NCBI RefSeq assembly: GCF_000022085.1
Contig: NC_011894.1
Location: 5,726,001-5,790,000, forward strand
Source: Methylobacterium nodulans ORS 2060
GTDB taxonomy: Bacteria; Pseudomonadota; Alphaproteobacteria; Rhizobiales; Beijerinckiaceae
Length of the DNA stretch: 64,000 bases
Direction: 5' to 3'
Part shown: positions 8,657 to 17,764 of the stretch, piece after piece
Position numbering within the stretch: position 1 is the first letter of the stretch
Layout: each line of letters begins with the position of its first letter
The notes under the pieces: model-generated
Database searches by the model: none
What the model was told of the DNA's origin: nothing
Seen by the model: only the letters and a program-made list of their open reading frames with translations
Program-made: the position numbers and the translations under genes

Positions 8657-9031
8657 ACTTGTCTCCCGCCTGAGTACCGCTGTTTTTTCGGCTTCTGCTC
8701 CCAGCTATGCTTCAATTTCCGAGCCAGAGTTGAAATGGAGATTCGGTATTAAATTAGCTATATCAACTATATCGCTAGATCCCGACGGGCTGCCCCGACC
8801 GGCTGCCGGCTCCGGTCGCCTCATCCCAGCGGGCCTTCGGCTCGGGCCGTCGGGACCAAGTCCTTGCTGCGGCGCGCTTGCGCCGGATCGGCATCCATCG
8901 CGGCGCAGGAGCGCTCCGGAATCCGCCCGGGAGAAGCGGACACCAGTTCTCCGGCACCTTTTCCCCGTCCGGCCAAACGCAGATCGGGACCGGAGCGTCT
9001 GCCGGATGCTGCGATGAGCATCCGACGGGCA
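8657..9031. promoter_or_regulatory. Upstream region of manC
   Basis: A 375-base gap. Bases ~8665-8780 are A/T-rich relative to the locus and should hold the manC promoter, though no clear -35/-10 pair could be fixed. The rest is GC-rich, with a degenerate copy of the short palindromic repeat seen elsewhere (around 8868-8920: GGCATCCATCGCGGCGC). No gene was seen. Confidence 0.35.
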
Positions 9032-10291
9032 CTAGCGGAGCTCCGTCCCGGGCTGCGCCGCGCTGGTCCGAACCGCCCTGGCCTCGGGTTCGCGGCGCAC
9101 ATCGACGATGTCGCCCGGCATCAGGGGCGTGTTCGCGTCGGCCGCGATCGTCTCGGTCCGCCCGTCCTGGGTGCGGGTGATGACGACCCGGCGGATCACC
9201 TCGTTGGTCTCGGGCGCGACCAGGGCGCCTGCGACCTGCAACCGGGCGGCCCGGATCTCGCGGGCGCTCGAGAGCTGCGTCTCCGTCTCGGTCAGCCGCG
9301 TCGTCGCCTCCTGCATTTCCGCGAGGATGCGACGCTGATAGGTGTCCTTCATCTCCTGCAGCCGCAGGGCAAGGTCGCCGAGTGCGAGATCGAGCCGCGC
9401 GAGATCGGAGTTGAGGCGGGCGATCGTGCCCTTGTTGCGGGCCTCCTCGCGCTGGAACTCGATGCCCTGGTAGCGCCGGGCCAGCCCGTTGGCCATGAGC
9501 TTCTCGTAATCCTCCATATGGGCCTGGATCAGCCGCAGCTGCGTCTCCTCGGCGGTGCGCTGGGCCTGCACCCCGACGATCTCGGCCTCGATGCGCGGCT
9601 TCTGCGCCTGCAGCATCTCGAGGGACTGGAGCAGGGCGCCGCGCTGCGCCGTGAGGATCTGGCGCTCCTCCGCCAGGATCGGGGCGGCGGCGGGGTCGCG
9701 CTCGAGGTCGGGAGGCGGGCGGAACCCCTCCTCGTTGCGCCGCTGGGCCTCAAGGCGCGCCCGCCGGATCCGATAGAGGCGGCGATTGGCTTCGAGCACC
9801 CGGACGCGCTCGTCCGCCAGCAGGAATTCCGTCTGCTGCGCGACCTGGACCTGCTCGGGGCGCGCGAAGCCACCCGCGAGCGCGATGCCGCTCAGCACCG
9901 ACGCGCCGGGGCGGAAGGGATAGCTCCCGGGCAGACGCACGTCGCCGAGCACGTAGATCGGCCGCATCTCCATGATCCGCAGGCTCACCACCGGCTGCTG
10001 GATGTAGCCGTCGGCGAGGCGGGCGACGACCTGCTTCTGGGCCTCCGGCAGCGTGCTGCCCGAGACGGGCACCTCGCCGATCAGCGGCAGGAACAGGTTG
10101 CCGTCGGTGCCGACGGAGTACTCCCCGGAGAGCTCGGTCTGACCGAAGACCGAGAGGGCGATGCGGTCGCCCGGCGCCAGCCGGTATCCGGATTCCTGCG
10201 CCGGCGCGGGCCCGGCGAGCACGCACAGGCTGGCCAGGAGAAGCGCCGCGCGCGCGAAGGGCACCGTCGGGACGGGCAGGGTCATGACCAT
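9032..10291 (-). CDS. Polysaccharide biosynthesis/export protein, ExoF-like
   Basis: A 419-residue secreted protein of the Wza/ExoF class. A Sec signal ends near residue 32 (LLLASLCVLAGPAPAQ). Residues ~35-110 form the Poly_export domain (YRLAPGDRIALSVFGQTELSGEYSVG, then LIGEVPVSGSTLPEAQ). RPIYVLGDVRLPGSYPFRPG (~130-150) is an SLBB-type segment. Residues ~165-375 are long, charged and heptad-rich, fitting the coiled coil of ExoF-type proteins rather than the compact Wza ring. It should act in the periplasm or outer membrane in EPS export. No Wzc/ExoP co-polymerase, flippase or polymerase is in the window. The start could be either of the first two Met codons. Confidence 0.88.
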   Translation of the reverse strand: MVMTLPVPTVPFARAALLLASLCVLAGPAPAQESGYRLAPGDRIALSVFGQTELSGEYSVGTDGNLFLPLIGEVPVSGSTLPEAQKQVVARLADGYIQQPVVSLRIMEMRPIYVLGDVRLPGSYPFRPGASVLSGIALAGGFARPEQVQVAQQTEFLLADERVRVLEANRRLYRIRRARLEAQRRNEEGFRPPPDLERDPAAAPILAEERQILTAQRGALLQSLEMLQAQKPRIEAEIVGVQAQRTAEETQLRLIQAHMEDYEKLMANGLARRYQGIEFQREEARNKGTIARLNSDLARLDLALGDLALRLQEMKDTYQRRILAEMQEATTRLTETETQLSSAREIRAARLQVAGALVAPETNEVIRRVVITRTQDGRTETIAADANTPLMPGDIVDVRREPEARAVRTSAAQPGTELR

Positions 10292-10712
10292 GGCGGGATC
10301 GCTCGCAGCCGTCGTGAGGAAGGCCGGACCCCCAACCGGATCGCCCGACCGCCACGCATGCTAGCGGCACGCGGCAGCGCTCCGGCATCGCCCTTCCGAT
10401 GAGCGGGCGCACTCCTTGGTGTTAGGGCGGCCGCCGGCCGGCCCCGCCCGCTCCGGGCCGGGCCCGCGAGTTCACGGCCCAGCTTCGCAAGTCAGGACCA
10501 AGCGTATTACGGCGCGTCGACTTCTTTCGGAGTGCATCTCCACCGAATGCGCCAGTTGTCGCGCGAGGCCGGCCAGCGCCATGCTTGAAGCGTAACTCGA
10601 AACCCTCGAACCAGAGTCGCCGGTGCGGGCCGCTTCAGCTTGAGGGCGGCGCGATCACGGGTGCGGTGCTGGTCCCGGCGCGGTCAATCTCGGCAGCGAA
10701 GGATCGTTGAAC
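10292..10712. promoter_or_regulatory. Divergent promoter region between exoF-like and UXS genes
   Basis: A 421-base gap between divergent genes. It is mostly GC-rich, with a less GC-rich stretch at ~10480-10560 and a partial palindrome near 10525-10555. Promoters for both directions should be here, but no motif was strong enough to place. No gene was seen. Confidence 0.3.
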
Positions 10713-11705
10713 ATGAAGCGCATTCTCGTGACCGGCGGCGCCGGCTTCATCGGCTCGCATCTCTGCGAACGGCTGCTGAAGCAGGGCAATGAGGTTCTCT
10801 GCGTCGACAACTTTTTCACGGGCACGCGCGCCAATTGCGAGCCCCTGCTCGGCAATCCATCCTTCGAGCTCTTGCGCCACGACGTGACCTTTCCCCTCTA
10901 CGTCGAGGTCGACGAGATCTACAATCTCGCCTGCCCCGCATCGCCGATCCACTATCAGCGCGATCCGGTCCAGACGACCAAGACGAGCGTCATGGGGGCG
11001 ATCAACATGCTGGGCCTCGCCAAGCGGCTGCGCGTGCGGATCCTCCAGGCCTCGACGAGCGAGGTCTACGGCGATCCGGACGTCCACCCGCAGCCCGAGG
11101 GCTATTGCGGCTACGTCAACATCGCGGGCCCGCGCGCCTGCTACGACGAGGGCAAGCGCTGCGCCGAGACGCTGTTCTACGACTACCAGCGCCAGCACCG
11201 GATGTCGGTGCGCATCGCGCGGATCTTCAACACCTACGGCCCGCACATGCATCCGCAGGACGGGCGCGTCGTCTCCAACTTCATCATCCAGGCGCTGACC
11301 CACCAGCCCATCACCATCTACGGCGACGGCTCGCAGACGCGGTCCTTCTGCTACGTGGACGACCTCGTCGAGGGATTGCTGCGCCTGATGGCCCTCGACG
11401 AGGAGCCAGGCGGAGCGGTCAATCTCGGCAACCCGGTCGAGACGACGGTGCTGGCGCTCGCCGAGCGCATCGTCGCCCTGTGCAACTCGCGCTCGACGAT
11501 CACCTGCCATCCTCTGCCGCAGGACGACCCGCGGCGGCGCTGCCCCGACATCTCCCGGGCGCGCGACCTCCTGCATTGGGCCCCGCGGGTCGAGCTCGAT
11601 AGCGGGCTCACCCGGACCATCGCGTATTTCGACGGGCAGCTCGCCCGCAATGCCGCGTCGGTGCAGATGCTGCGCCGCGCAGGCCCGCATGCGAGTGCGC
11701 AATGA
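10713..11705 (+). CDS. UDP-glucuronate decarboxylase (UDP-xylose synthase)
   Basis: A 330-residue extended SDR that oxidises and decarboxylates UDP-glucuronate to UDP-xylose with bound NAD. The N-terminus has [12 protein letters not shown] (6-17). [21 protein letters not shown] near 70-90 is a UXS signature. STSEVYGDP and the catalytic pair in CYDEGKR (Tyr/Lys of YxxxK) separate UXS from dTDP-glucose dehydratases. ATG at 10713 has GAAGGA nine bases upstream; a TTG two codons earlier is less likely. Its last bases overlap the start of the next gene (ATGA, 11702-11705), indicating translational coupling. It supplies UDP-xylose to the EPS pathway. Confidence 0.92.
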   Translation: MKRILVTGGAGFIGSHLCERLLKQGNEVLCVDNFFTGTRANCEPLLGNPSFELLRHDVTFPLYVEVDEIYNLACPASPIHYQRDPVQTTKTSVMGAINMLGLAKRLRVRILQASTSEVYGDPDVHPQPEGYCGYVNIAGPRACYDEGKRCAETLFYDYQRQHRMSVRIARIFNTYGPHMHPQDGRVVSNFIIQALTHQPITIYGDGSQTRSFCYVDDLVEGLLRLMALDEEPGGAVNLGNPVETTVLALAERIVALCNSRSTITCHPLPQDDPRRRCPDISRARDLLHWAPRVELDSGLTRTIAYFDGQLARNAASVQMLRRAGPHASAQ

Positions 11706-12544
11706 GGGCCGCGGCGAACGAGAGCGCCCGCCCCTGGGAGCAGGAGCGGGCCCCGGTGCTGGGCGTCGGGGTGAGCGTCATCACCCTGCCGGATGCCGTC
11801 CTCGCCCTCGACGCCTTCGTGCGGGCCAAGCGCCCGCACTACGTCTGCATCACCGGCGTGCACGGCGTGATCGAGTGCCGCAAGGATCCCCGGCTGCGGG
11901 CGATCCATGCCGAGGCGGACCTCGTGACGCCGGACGGGGTGCCCCTCGTCTGGATGTCGCGCCTGCTCGGCTACGGCCCGATCGGGCGCGTCTACGGGCC
12001 GGACCTCATGCGCGAGGTCATCCGGCTCTCGCCCGCCCTCGGATACCGGCACTTCTTCTACGGGGGCGCCCCCGGCGTCGCCGAGCAGCTCCGCGCGCGG
12101 CTGTGCACCGCGGTCCCGGGCCTCTCCGTGGTCGGCATCCACTGCCCGCCCTTCCGGGCGCTCACCCCCGAGGAGGACGAAGCGATCGTGTCCGAGATCA
12201 ACGCCGCGCAACCCGACATCGTCTGGGTCGGGTTGAGCACGCCCAAGCAGGAGGCCTGGATGGCGGCCCATCGCGGGCGCATCACGGCACCCGTGATGGT
12301 CGGGGTCGGAGCGGCCTTCGACTTCCTGGCGGGGACCAAGCGGCAGGCGCCGCGCTGGATGCAGCGCTCGGGCCTCGAATGGCTCTACCGCCTCGCCACC
12401 GAGCCACGGCGCCTGGCCGGGCGCTACGGGAAGATCGTGCCGCTCTTCCTCGTCCTGGCGGCGGGCCAGCTTCTGGCGCGCCTGTTCGCACCGGGGCGCG
12501 GCGGGCCGGCCAATCCACCGCGCCGGCTGGCCAATGGCAGCTGA
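11702..12544 (+). CDS. WecG/TagA/CpsF-family glycosyltransferase
   Basis: A 280-residue GT26 enzyme, cytoplasmic and membrane-associated, that adds the second sugar (classically ManNAcA, ManNAc or glucose) to a polyprenyl-PP-linked primer. Characteristic segments are [78 protein letters not shown] and [33 protein letters not shown]. The Asp in TPDG and the KQE segment are the conserved functional positions of the family. It overlaps the UXS gene by four bases and is followed by the initiating transferase, a typical order of early EPS assembly genes. Confidence 0.93.
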   Translation: MRAAANESARPWEQERAPVLGVGVSVITLPDAVLALDAFVRAKRPHYVCITGVHGVIECRKDPRLRAIHAEADLVTPDGVPLVWMSRLLGYGPIGRVYGPDLMREVIRLSPALGYRHFFYGGAPGVAEQLRARLCTAVPGLSVVGIHCPPFRALTPEEDEAIVSEINAAQPDIVWVGLSTPKQEAWMAAHRGRITAPVMVGVGAAFDFLAGTKRQAPRWMQRSGLEWLYRLATEPRRLAGRYGKIVPLFLVLAAGQLLARLFAPGRGGPANPPRRLANGS

Positions 12545-12611
12545 GCCGCGAGCGCCCCAGGCTCGCCCGTCGAGCGTCCCCGCCACCGGCTGTTCTTCGA
12601 GAGGGTGACCC

Positions 12612-14069
12612 ATGCGGAACGGCAACACGGCAATGTCCTCGGTCGGGACGGTCGCGCGCACGACCCGCGCCGAGCGCCGCCCCGCACGCCGCGGGCGGCG
12701 GAGTGTCGTGGCGGGCGCGCTTTTGGCCGGCGATGCCATGGTCGCAATCGCGGCCGCGGTGGCGGCGAGCGGCCTGCTGCAGCTCGGCGGAGTTCCGGTG
12801 CAGGCGAATGCGGCGCTCGCCGGGCCACTCACTCTTCCCACCCTGGCGGTTCTCCCCATCTTCGCGGCCCTCGGCCTCTACGGGAGCGACGGCCCGAGCC
12901 CTCCGGAGCGGCTGCGGTTGCGCGCCCTCGGCCTCGTCCTCTACGCGATTGCCTGCCTGCTCGTCGCCGCCGGCAGGGTCACGCCGCATCACCTCGGCGC
13001 GATCACCCTCGTCGCCGGGCTTCTCCTCGTGCTCGGCTACTACAGCGAATGGGCGGTTCAGCGCGTCCTGATCCGGGCCGGCGCCTGGGGCGCCCCCACG
13101 CTCATCATCGGGGCGGACGAGGCGGGTCGCGCCCTCGCCCGCACCCTGCTCGCCCAGCCCGAGCTCGGCCTCAGGCCGATCGGCATCGTCGCCGACCGGA
13201 TCCCCGAGGCGCCGCCCGAACAGCTGCCGCTCGTCGACTCCCTCGACGCGACGGGCCTCTCCTCCGCGGAGGTGATCGTGTTCTCCTCCTGCGCCGAGCT
13301 CGCCCGGCACGACGGGATCCGCAGCGGAGCCGGGCCATCCGCCCGTCTCCTGCTCGCCCAGAGGATCGAGGACCTGCAGGATCTGTGGCTGCAGGTGCGT
13401 CCGCTGGGCGGCGCCGTCGGTCTCGAGATCCGGCGCGAACTCTACCGGCCGCGCAATCTGCTGCTCAAGCGGATGCTCGACGGCGTGCTCGCCGGCCTCG
13501 GCCTCCTGGTCGTCGCCCCGCTCATCGCCCTGCTGGCGGGTCTGATCACGCTCGCCGATCCGGGGAGTCCGTTCTACGTCCAGGTCCGGGTGGGACGGAA
13601 CGGGCGCCCGATCCGCGTGCTCAAGCTGCGCACCATGTATCGGGACGCCGAGCAGCGGCTGCGCGACCATCTCGAGGCCAGCCCGGCCGCTCGCGCCGAG
13701 TGGCAGCGGTTCTTCAAGCTCGCGGACGATCCCCGCGTGCTCCCGAAGGTGGGGCACTTCCTGCGCCGCAGCAGCCTGGACGAGTTGCCCCAGCTCTGGA
13801 ACATCCTGCGCGGCGACATGAGCCTCGTTGGCCCGAGGCCGTTCCCGTCCTATCACCTGGACGGCTTCGGCCCCGCCTTCCGCCGCCTGCGGACGAGCGT
13901 GCCGCCGGGCCTGACCGGCCTGTGGCAGATCTCGGCGCGCAGCGACGGCGACCTCGCCGTCCAGGAGAGCCAGGACACCTACTACATCCGCAACTGGTCG
14001 CTCTGGCTCGATCTCTACATCCTGCTGGCGACGATCCCGGCCGTTCTCGGCGCCAAGGGTGCCCGCTGA
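12612..14069 (+). CDS. Undecaprenyl-phosphate sugar phosphotransferase (initiating EPS transferase)
   Basis: A 485-residue polytopic membrane enzyme of the WcaJ/PssY class that transfers a hexose-1-phosphate to undecaprenyl phosphate, the first committed step. The N-terminal ~150 residues hold about four hydrophobic helices. The middle (~155-275) is a Rossmann-like CoA-binding segment (APTLIIGADEAGRALARTLL). The C-terminal catalytic domain opens with LLLKRMLDGVLAGLGLLVV, then VLKLRTMYRDAE, FLRRSSLDELPQLWNILRGD and MSLVGPRPF, all hallmark motifs. GAGAGGG lies ahead of the start. It lies 67 bases after the WecG-like gene, so it is probably the same transcript. Confidence 0.94.
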   Translation: MRNGNTAMSSVGTVARTTRAERRPARRGRRSVVAGALLAGDAMVAIAAAVAASGLLQLGGVPVQANAALAGPLTLPTLAVLPIFAALGLYGSDGPSPPERLRLRALGLVLYAIACLLVAAGRVTPHHLGAITLVAGLLLVLGYYSEWAVQRVLIRAGAWGAPTLIIGADEAGRALARTLLAQPELGLRPIGIVADRIPEAPPEQLPLVDSLDATGLSSAEVIVFSSCAELARHDGIRSGAGPSARLLLAQRIEDLQDLWLQVRPLGGAVGLEIRRELYRPRNLLLKRMLDGVLAGLGLLVVAPLIALLAGLITLADPGSPFYVQVRVGRNGRPIRVLKLRTMYRDAEQRLRDHLEASPAARAEWQRFFKLADDPRVLPKVGHFLRRSSLDELPQLWNILRGDMSLVGPRPFPSYHLDGFGPAFRRLRTSVPPGLTGLWQISARSDGDLAVQESQDTYYIRNWSLWLDLYILLATIPAVLGAKGAR

Positions 14070-14374
14070 GGAGCGCCTGCAGGCGCCCGCTCGATGCGGG
14101 GCCGCGGCGCAGTCGCGGGAAGCTCCCGCCGGAGGCCCCGCCTCTCTGCGTCGCGCGCGGCCTCTGCGCCGCGCGCAAGCGCGCCGGTTCCAGCCGCAAC
14201 CTGTCGTGATCGCTTCGATGGAAACCCGGTTGTCGCTGCTGCGTCGGGGGCTGCCATCGGAGGGGGCGCTCGTGCAGCCGGTGTCATCCGTCAGGGTCGG
14301 CAAAGGCCGGCGGTGAGCTCATCCGACATCCGATGGATGACTTCGCCATGCGGATGGGGGCGCGATGAGAGGGG

Positions 14375-14711
14375 CTCCGAACCGGTCCCTCGCAGACCGG
14401 ATCAGAGGTTCTCCGCCCCTTCGCGGATTCTCCGCCCCTGCGCGCTCCCTCTTTCCGGGCCCGTTCGGGCCTGCACGACTGCAGCGACAACGGAAGGAGA
14501 TCCGGGACCCAACACGAGGACTCGCCGCGCAGCGGCTCAATCTTCCAGCACTGGCGCCGACAAGCGGGTGCTGCGCGACTTCTTCTGCTGGGTCCCGGAT
14601 CGCATTCCGCTGACGCTGCATGCGCCCGGGAAAGAGGGAGCGGACATCGTCGCGTGGGCTGACGCAGTCTGATCGCCCCTGAGGTGCGTGGAAGACGCCA
14701 CGCATCTCAGC
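14375..14711. repeat. Right copy of the palindromic element, inverted relative to 24-365
   Basis: The reverse complement of ~14375-14672 aligns with 68-365 base by base with scattered mismatches. The hairpin CTGAGGTGCGTGG/CCACGCATCTCAG recurs at 14680-14711. The two copies are ~14 kb apart and enclose the EPS biosynthetic genes. Small ORFs across it show no protein-like features. Confidence 0.7.
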
Positions 14712-14950
14712 ATGAGGGCCAATGGGGCTGCCACAGAAGAAAGCGCTCGTTCAGCCGATTTCATCCGTCAGGGTCAGCGCAGCCGGTGGCCAATTCATGC
14801 CAACAGCCTTGCCAATGACCGCAGGCGCCGGTCTGGGATTTTCGCCAAGTCTCGTTACCGAGGCCTCGTCACAAAGCCTCCGGCTTGGCATCGATCATTC
14901 GAGACGAATCAACGGCCCGACGCGTCAGCATCCTGGGCCGTTGGTCGTAC
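14712..14950. repeat. Dispersed composite repeat, related to 55680-55880
   Basis: Segments here (GCTCGTTCAGCCGATTTCAT, CCGTCAGGGTC, then a distal GGGCCGTTGGT) recur in the same order at 55695-55880; the first parts also occur at about 14245-14315. The arrangement of ACGGCCC and GGGCCGTTGGT arms is palindromic. It is noncoding as far as can be seen. Confidence 0.5.
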
Positions 14951-15026
14951 GGAGGCGGCCCGGGCCGCAACGCCCGGACCGCGAGCAGGACCCGCGCGGC
15001 GCGGGACGGGTCGGACCCGTGAATGG

Positions 15027-15803
15027 TCAGTCCGAGGCGATGTCCAGATCGGCGGGCGCGATGCCGTGGCGGTGGGTCCAGATCGCCGCCTGGGTGCGGT
15101 TCTGGAGGCCGGTCTTGCGGAGGATGCTCTTGACGTGGATCTTGACCGTCGCTTCCGCGATGGAGAGGCGGCGGGCGATCAGCTTGTTCGACAATCCCGC
15201 GGCGAGATAGGCCAGGATCTCCACCTCGCGCTCCGTGAGCGTCTCGTTGGCACCGAGCCCACGGGCGGCGGCAGGCGGCGTCGGCAGGAGATAGGTGGCC
15301 GGCGCCTTCGTGCCGGACCTTCCGAGATGGGGGACCACCCCCATCGGCATCACGATGTTGCCCTGCATGATGACGTTGAGAGACTTCACCAGCGCTTCCG
15401 GCTGCATGAGGACATCAAGGCAGGCCTGGACGCCCATCTCGAGCAGCTCTCGAAGCGCGGTCCCGTCGGACGGCTCCGCCAGGATGGCGATGCGCGCCTT
15501 CGGTGCCATCCGGCGTAAGTGCGGGATCACCTCGCGCGTGATCTCCCCCCATCCGAATTCGCTCAGGAGGATCAGTTCCGGCTCCAGGGTCGGATCGAAC
15601 TCGGCCAGGCTGCCGATCGCGTCGACGACCAGATAGCCGTTCTCTTCAAGAATGCTGGTCAGGCTGTCCTGATAGAGGCCGTTGGGGCCGATGAGAATGG
15701 TTGCGACGGAAGGATGCTGCGCGGGTCTGATGCGGATCCGCATGCCTGCGTCCGCGGTGCCTGTCGGAACCATACCGAACGGGGGTTCAATCATGCTCGA
15801 CAT
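15027..15803 (-). CDS. LuxR-family (NarL-like) regulator with pseudo-receiver
   Basis: A 258-residue DNA-binding regulator. Residues ~32-150 follow a response-regulator receiver (VATILIGPNGLYQDSLTSIL, then RIAILAEPSDGTALRELLEMG), but the beta-3 phospho-acceptor position reads ELILLSEF, with Ser where Asp is expected, and the N-terminal acidic pair is missing. Residues ~190-250 are a standard LuxR HTH (LTEREVEILAYLAAGLSNKLIARRL, then EATVKIHVKSIL). ATG at 15803 has AAGGAG with eight-base spacing; an upstream in-frame codon does not. Control without phosphorylation is likely, perhaps by ligand or partner. It closes the EPS region and may regulate it. Confidence 0.88.
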   Translation of the reverse strand: MSSMIEPPFGMVPTGTADAGMRIRIRPAQHPSVATILIGPNGLYQDSLTSILEENGYLVVDAIGSLAEFDPTLEPELILLSEFGWGEITREVIPHLRRMAPKARIAILAEPSDGTALRELLEMGVQACLDVLMQPEALVKSLNVIMQGNIVMPMGVVPHLGRSGTKAPATYLLPTPPAAARGLGANETLTEREVEILAYLAAGLSNKLIARRLSIAEATVKIHVKSILRKTGLQNRTQAAIWTHRHGIAPADLDIASD

Positions 15804-16941
15804 ACACCAAACTCCTTGTTCCGAGCCTATCGTCACGTCTCCGAGCTGGTCTTATTTTGCGCATGCGTCGGGACGAACGAGGCGAAGACGAGCAGCCCCA
15901 CACATGCTGCTGGCACGATCGCCCCGGGCCCATTGATGCTTTGCCCGAACGTCAGTCTGGAAAGCCTTCCCCTTGTAAGGCCGCACAAATTTGTTCTTAT
16001 CCGAGCCTAGCGAGAGGCTCTGGATTGGCCTCGACAGAGATGATGATTGTTCCGGCCGCGGGCATTGTCAAGCAACGGCTCTACAAAGACACAGCTTCAC
16101 TGCTACAGCGCACAACCTCTTCACGACTCAACAGAACAAGACTTACATCGCCGGGTCACGGTCATCGCGAAGCGATATCAGCAGAAATTCATTCTCGACC
16201 GCCACCCGCAGAAGGAATAAACTCGCGGCCAAAAGTCGTTTCCATGATTTGAGTCGGCTATTTTTTGCAAATTTCAGGTTCGACATGGCTGCAAGCTATA
16301 TTGCTTCTTCTTCCTTGTTTATTTTTCAGTATGTATTATCTTACTGATATGAATGTAAAATATCGAGCAAGATGATATCGATGTTTCTCATCTATACTCA
16401 CGTTTAACAGAATATTAATAATCTCCTGATCCACGAAGCACTCTGCTCATAGTGTCGGAGTCAGCCCTGTGACATTCTTACCGCGTTAGGATATTTTTTC
16501 CGATTCATCGTCAGATTTTTGTTGCACAACGGCAGCATCCATCTGTTGATTCCGCATGAGGGTGTACAATCCGGCTCGATCGCCGCGGCTCGAAAGCACT
16601 AACCCCTTTTTGACCGGCCAGGCCGGGCAGGCAGGGCGACGCTCCCGGATCCCGATCAGCAGAGCCGATGCGGCTGAGAATCGCGTGCGATGGCTCGCCC
16701 TGCCGGTCGGCGAGATCGGAGGCATGCCGAGGCAGGTCCGGAGGTTGCCGGGTCATCGACGCACTGCAGCGCAGCGCCGTCCAGAGGCGAAGCGCACACG
16801 ACCCCTGGCCGGAGTCGGCGCGATTCGCCCGATGACCGATTGCCCCGGCCGGACGATGATCGGCCCGACGGGCGGTCCGATCATCGGTTCGGCATCACCC
16901 GGCGATGCGGGGCCCGCCCCGGAGGGCAAGCGTCTTGGGGC
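15804..16941. other. Long intergenic region with an A/T-rich core
   Basis: This 1.1 kb gap lacks a convincing gene on either strand. Bases ~16240-16500 are strikingly A/T-rich for this genome (runs such as ATTTTTTGCAAATTT and TTTATTTTTCAGTATG), bounded by GC-rich DNA. It contains the regulator's promoter at its left end. The core could be a promoter or silencer region or a foreign fragment. Weak ORFs (for example 16556-16996) look random. Confidence 0.4.
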
Positions 16942-17349
16942 TCACCGGCCGCGCTGCTTCAACCATGCGCGCATGTCGGCGATCTCCTTCTCCTGATCAT
17001 CGATGATCTTCTGCGCCATCGCCTTGGTCTGCGGGTCCTTGGCGTGCGTCAGCGCCACCTTGGCCATGTCGATGGCGCCCTGGTGATGCGGGATCATGTG
17101 CGTGCGAAAGTCGATGTCGGGGTCGCCGGTGTATCCGAGTTGCATGGCGTGCATCATGCTCATGTGGGTCTCCTTGAACGCCCTGGTCGAGGGCGCGTCC
17201 CCCGGGGCCGGCATCATGTCGGCCATCATCGCCTGCTTGTCGGTCTGCATGCCGCCCTTCGGCATGGCCTGGTGACCGTGCGAGTCGTGCGCGAGGGCGG
17301 CGCCGGCGAGCCCCGTGGCCAGCAGGGCGGCGAGAAGGGTGCGGGTCAT
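16942..17349 (-). CDS. DUF305-family periplasmic protein (metal-resistance operon)
   Basis: A 135-residue exported protein with a Sec signal (LLAALLATGLAGAALA, cleavage near 20). The DUF305 core is present: ETHMSMMHAM, then HMIPHHQGAIDMAKVAL, and a C-terminal helix AQKIIDDQEKEIADMRAWL. The His/Met-rich loops suit Cu(I)/Ag(I) binding. It is the last gene of a same-strand set with the CusA-type pump, 23 bases after the previous gene. A role in periplasmic copper handling is inferred from context and composition; the family has no fixed enzymatic activity. Confidence 0.9.
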   Translation of the reverse strand: MTRTLLAALLATGLAGAALAHDSHGHQAMPKGGMQTDKQAMMADMMPAPGDAPSTRAFKETHMSMMHAMQLGYTGDPDIDFRTHMIPHHQGAIDMAKVALTHAKDPQTKAMAQKIIDDQEKEIADMRAWLKQRGR

Positions 17350-17372
17350 CGGAATCTCTTTCCTATGTCGGG

Positions 17373-17735
17373 TCAGTTGAACTTGCCGCTGACGGTCGTG
17401 CCGTCCGGCGCGGTGAGCTGCACGGCGCCCTTGGGCGCTGTGCCGAGGGGGATGTCGGCCGTGCCGGTCAGCCGGCTGCCGCCGGCCGGCGCCAGCGCCA
17501 CGCGGGCCGGCTTGCCGTTCACGACGAGGATGGCGGTGCCTGTGAAGCCGGCCGCCGGCACGGGCTTCTCGCTGCCGTCGAGGAGGTAGACGTCGACCGT
17601 CCGGTCCTTGGCGACGAGTTCGACGTGGTACCGGCCAGCATCGGCGACCCGGCCGCCATTCGTGCCCCTGCCCTCATGGGCCAGGGCCGGGGCTGCCAGC
17701 AGGATTCCGGCCGCGATCAAGGTCGTAAGCCGCAT
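17373..17735 (-). CDS. Small exported protein of the metal-efflux operon
   Basis: A 120-residue protein with a clean signal peptide (MRLTTLIAAGILLAAPALA), after which the mature protein starts HEGRGTNGG. The rest looks like a small beta-sandwich with alternating hydrophobics (YHVELVAKDRTVDVYLLDG, then ATAILVVNG-like and ADIPLGTAPKGAVQL). No Pfam-level identity is claimed. It resembles the N-terminal extra domain of the HlyD-type adaptor in the same operon (both start after a His-rich HEG segment), so both may be metal-sensing or chaperone beta-domains. ATG at 17735 has AAGGAG at eight bases; a TTG two codons upstream is less likely. Confidence 0.82.
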   Translation of the reverse strand: MRLTTLIAAGILLAAPALAHEGRGTNGGRVADAGRYHVELVAKDRTVDVYLLDGSEKPVPAAGFTGTAILVVNGKPARVALAPAGGSRLTGTADIPLGTAPKGAVQLTAPDGTTVSGKFN

Positions 17736-17764
17736 GCACAATTCTCCTTGTCGTCGAGGGAAGC

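Noticed and set aside
14085..14110. Palindrome GCGCCTGCAGGCGC after the sugar transferase gene as a terminator
   Set aside because: It has no loop and no T-run, and such GC palindromes are common by chance in this genome.
12282..14303. A 673-codon minus-strand ORF opposite the sugar transferase
   Set aside because: The plus-strand frame carries all family motifs; the opposite frame is Arg/Gly/Ala-rich with none.
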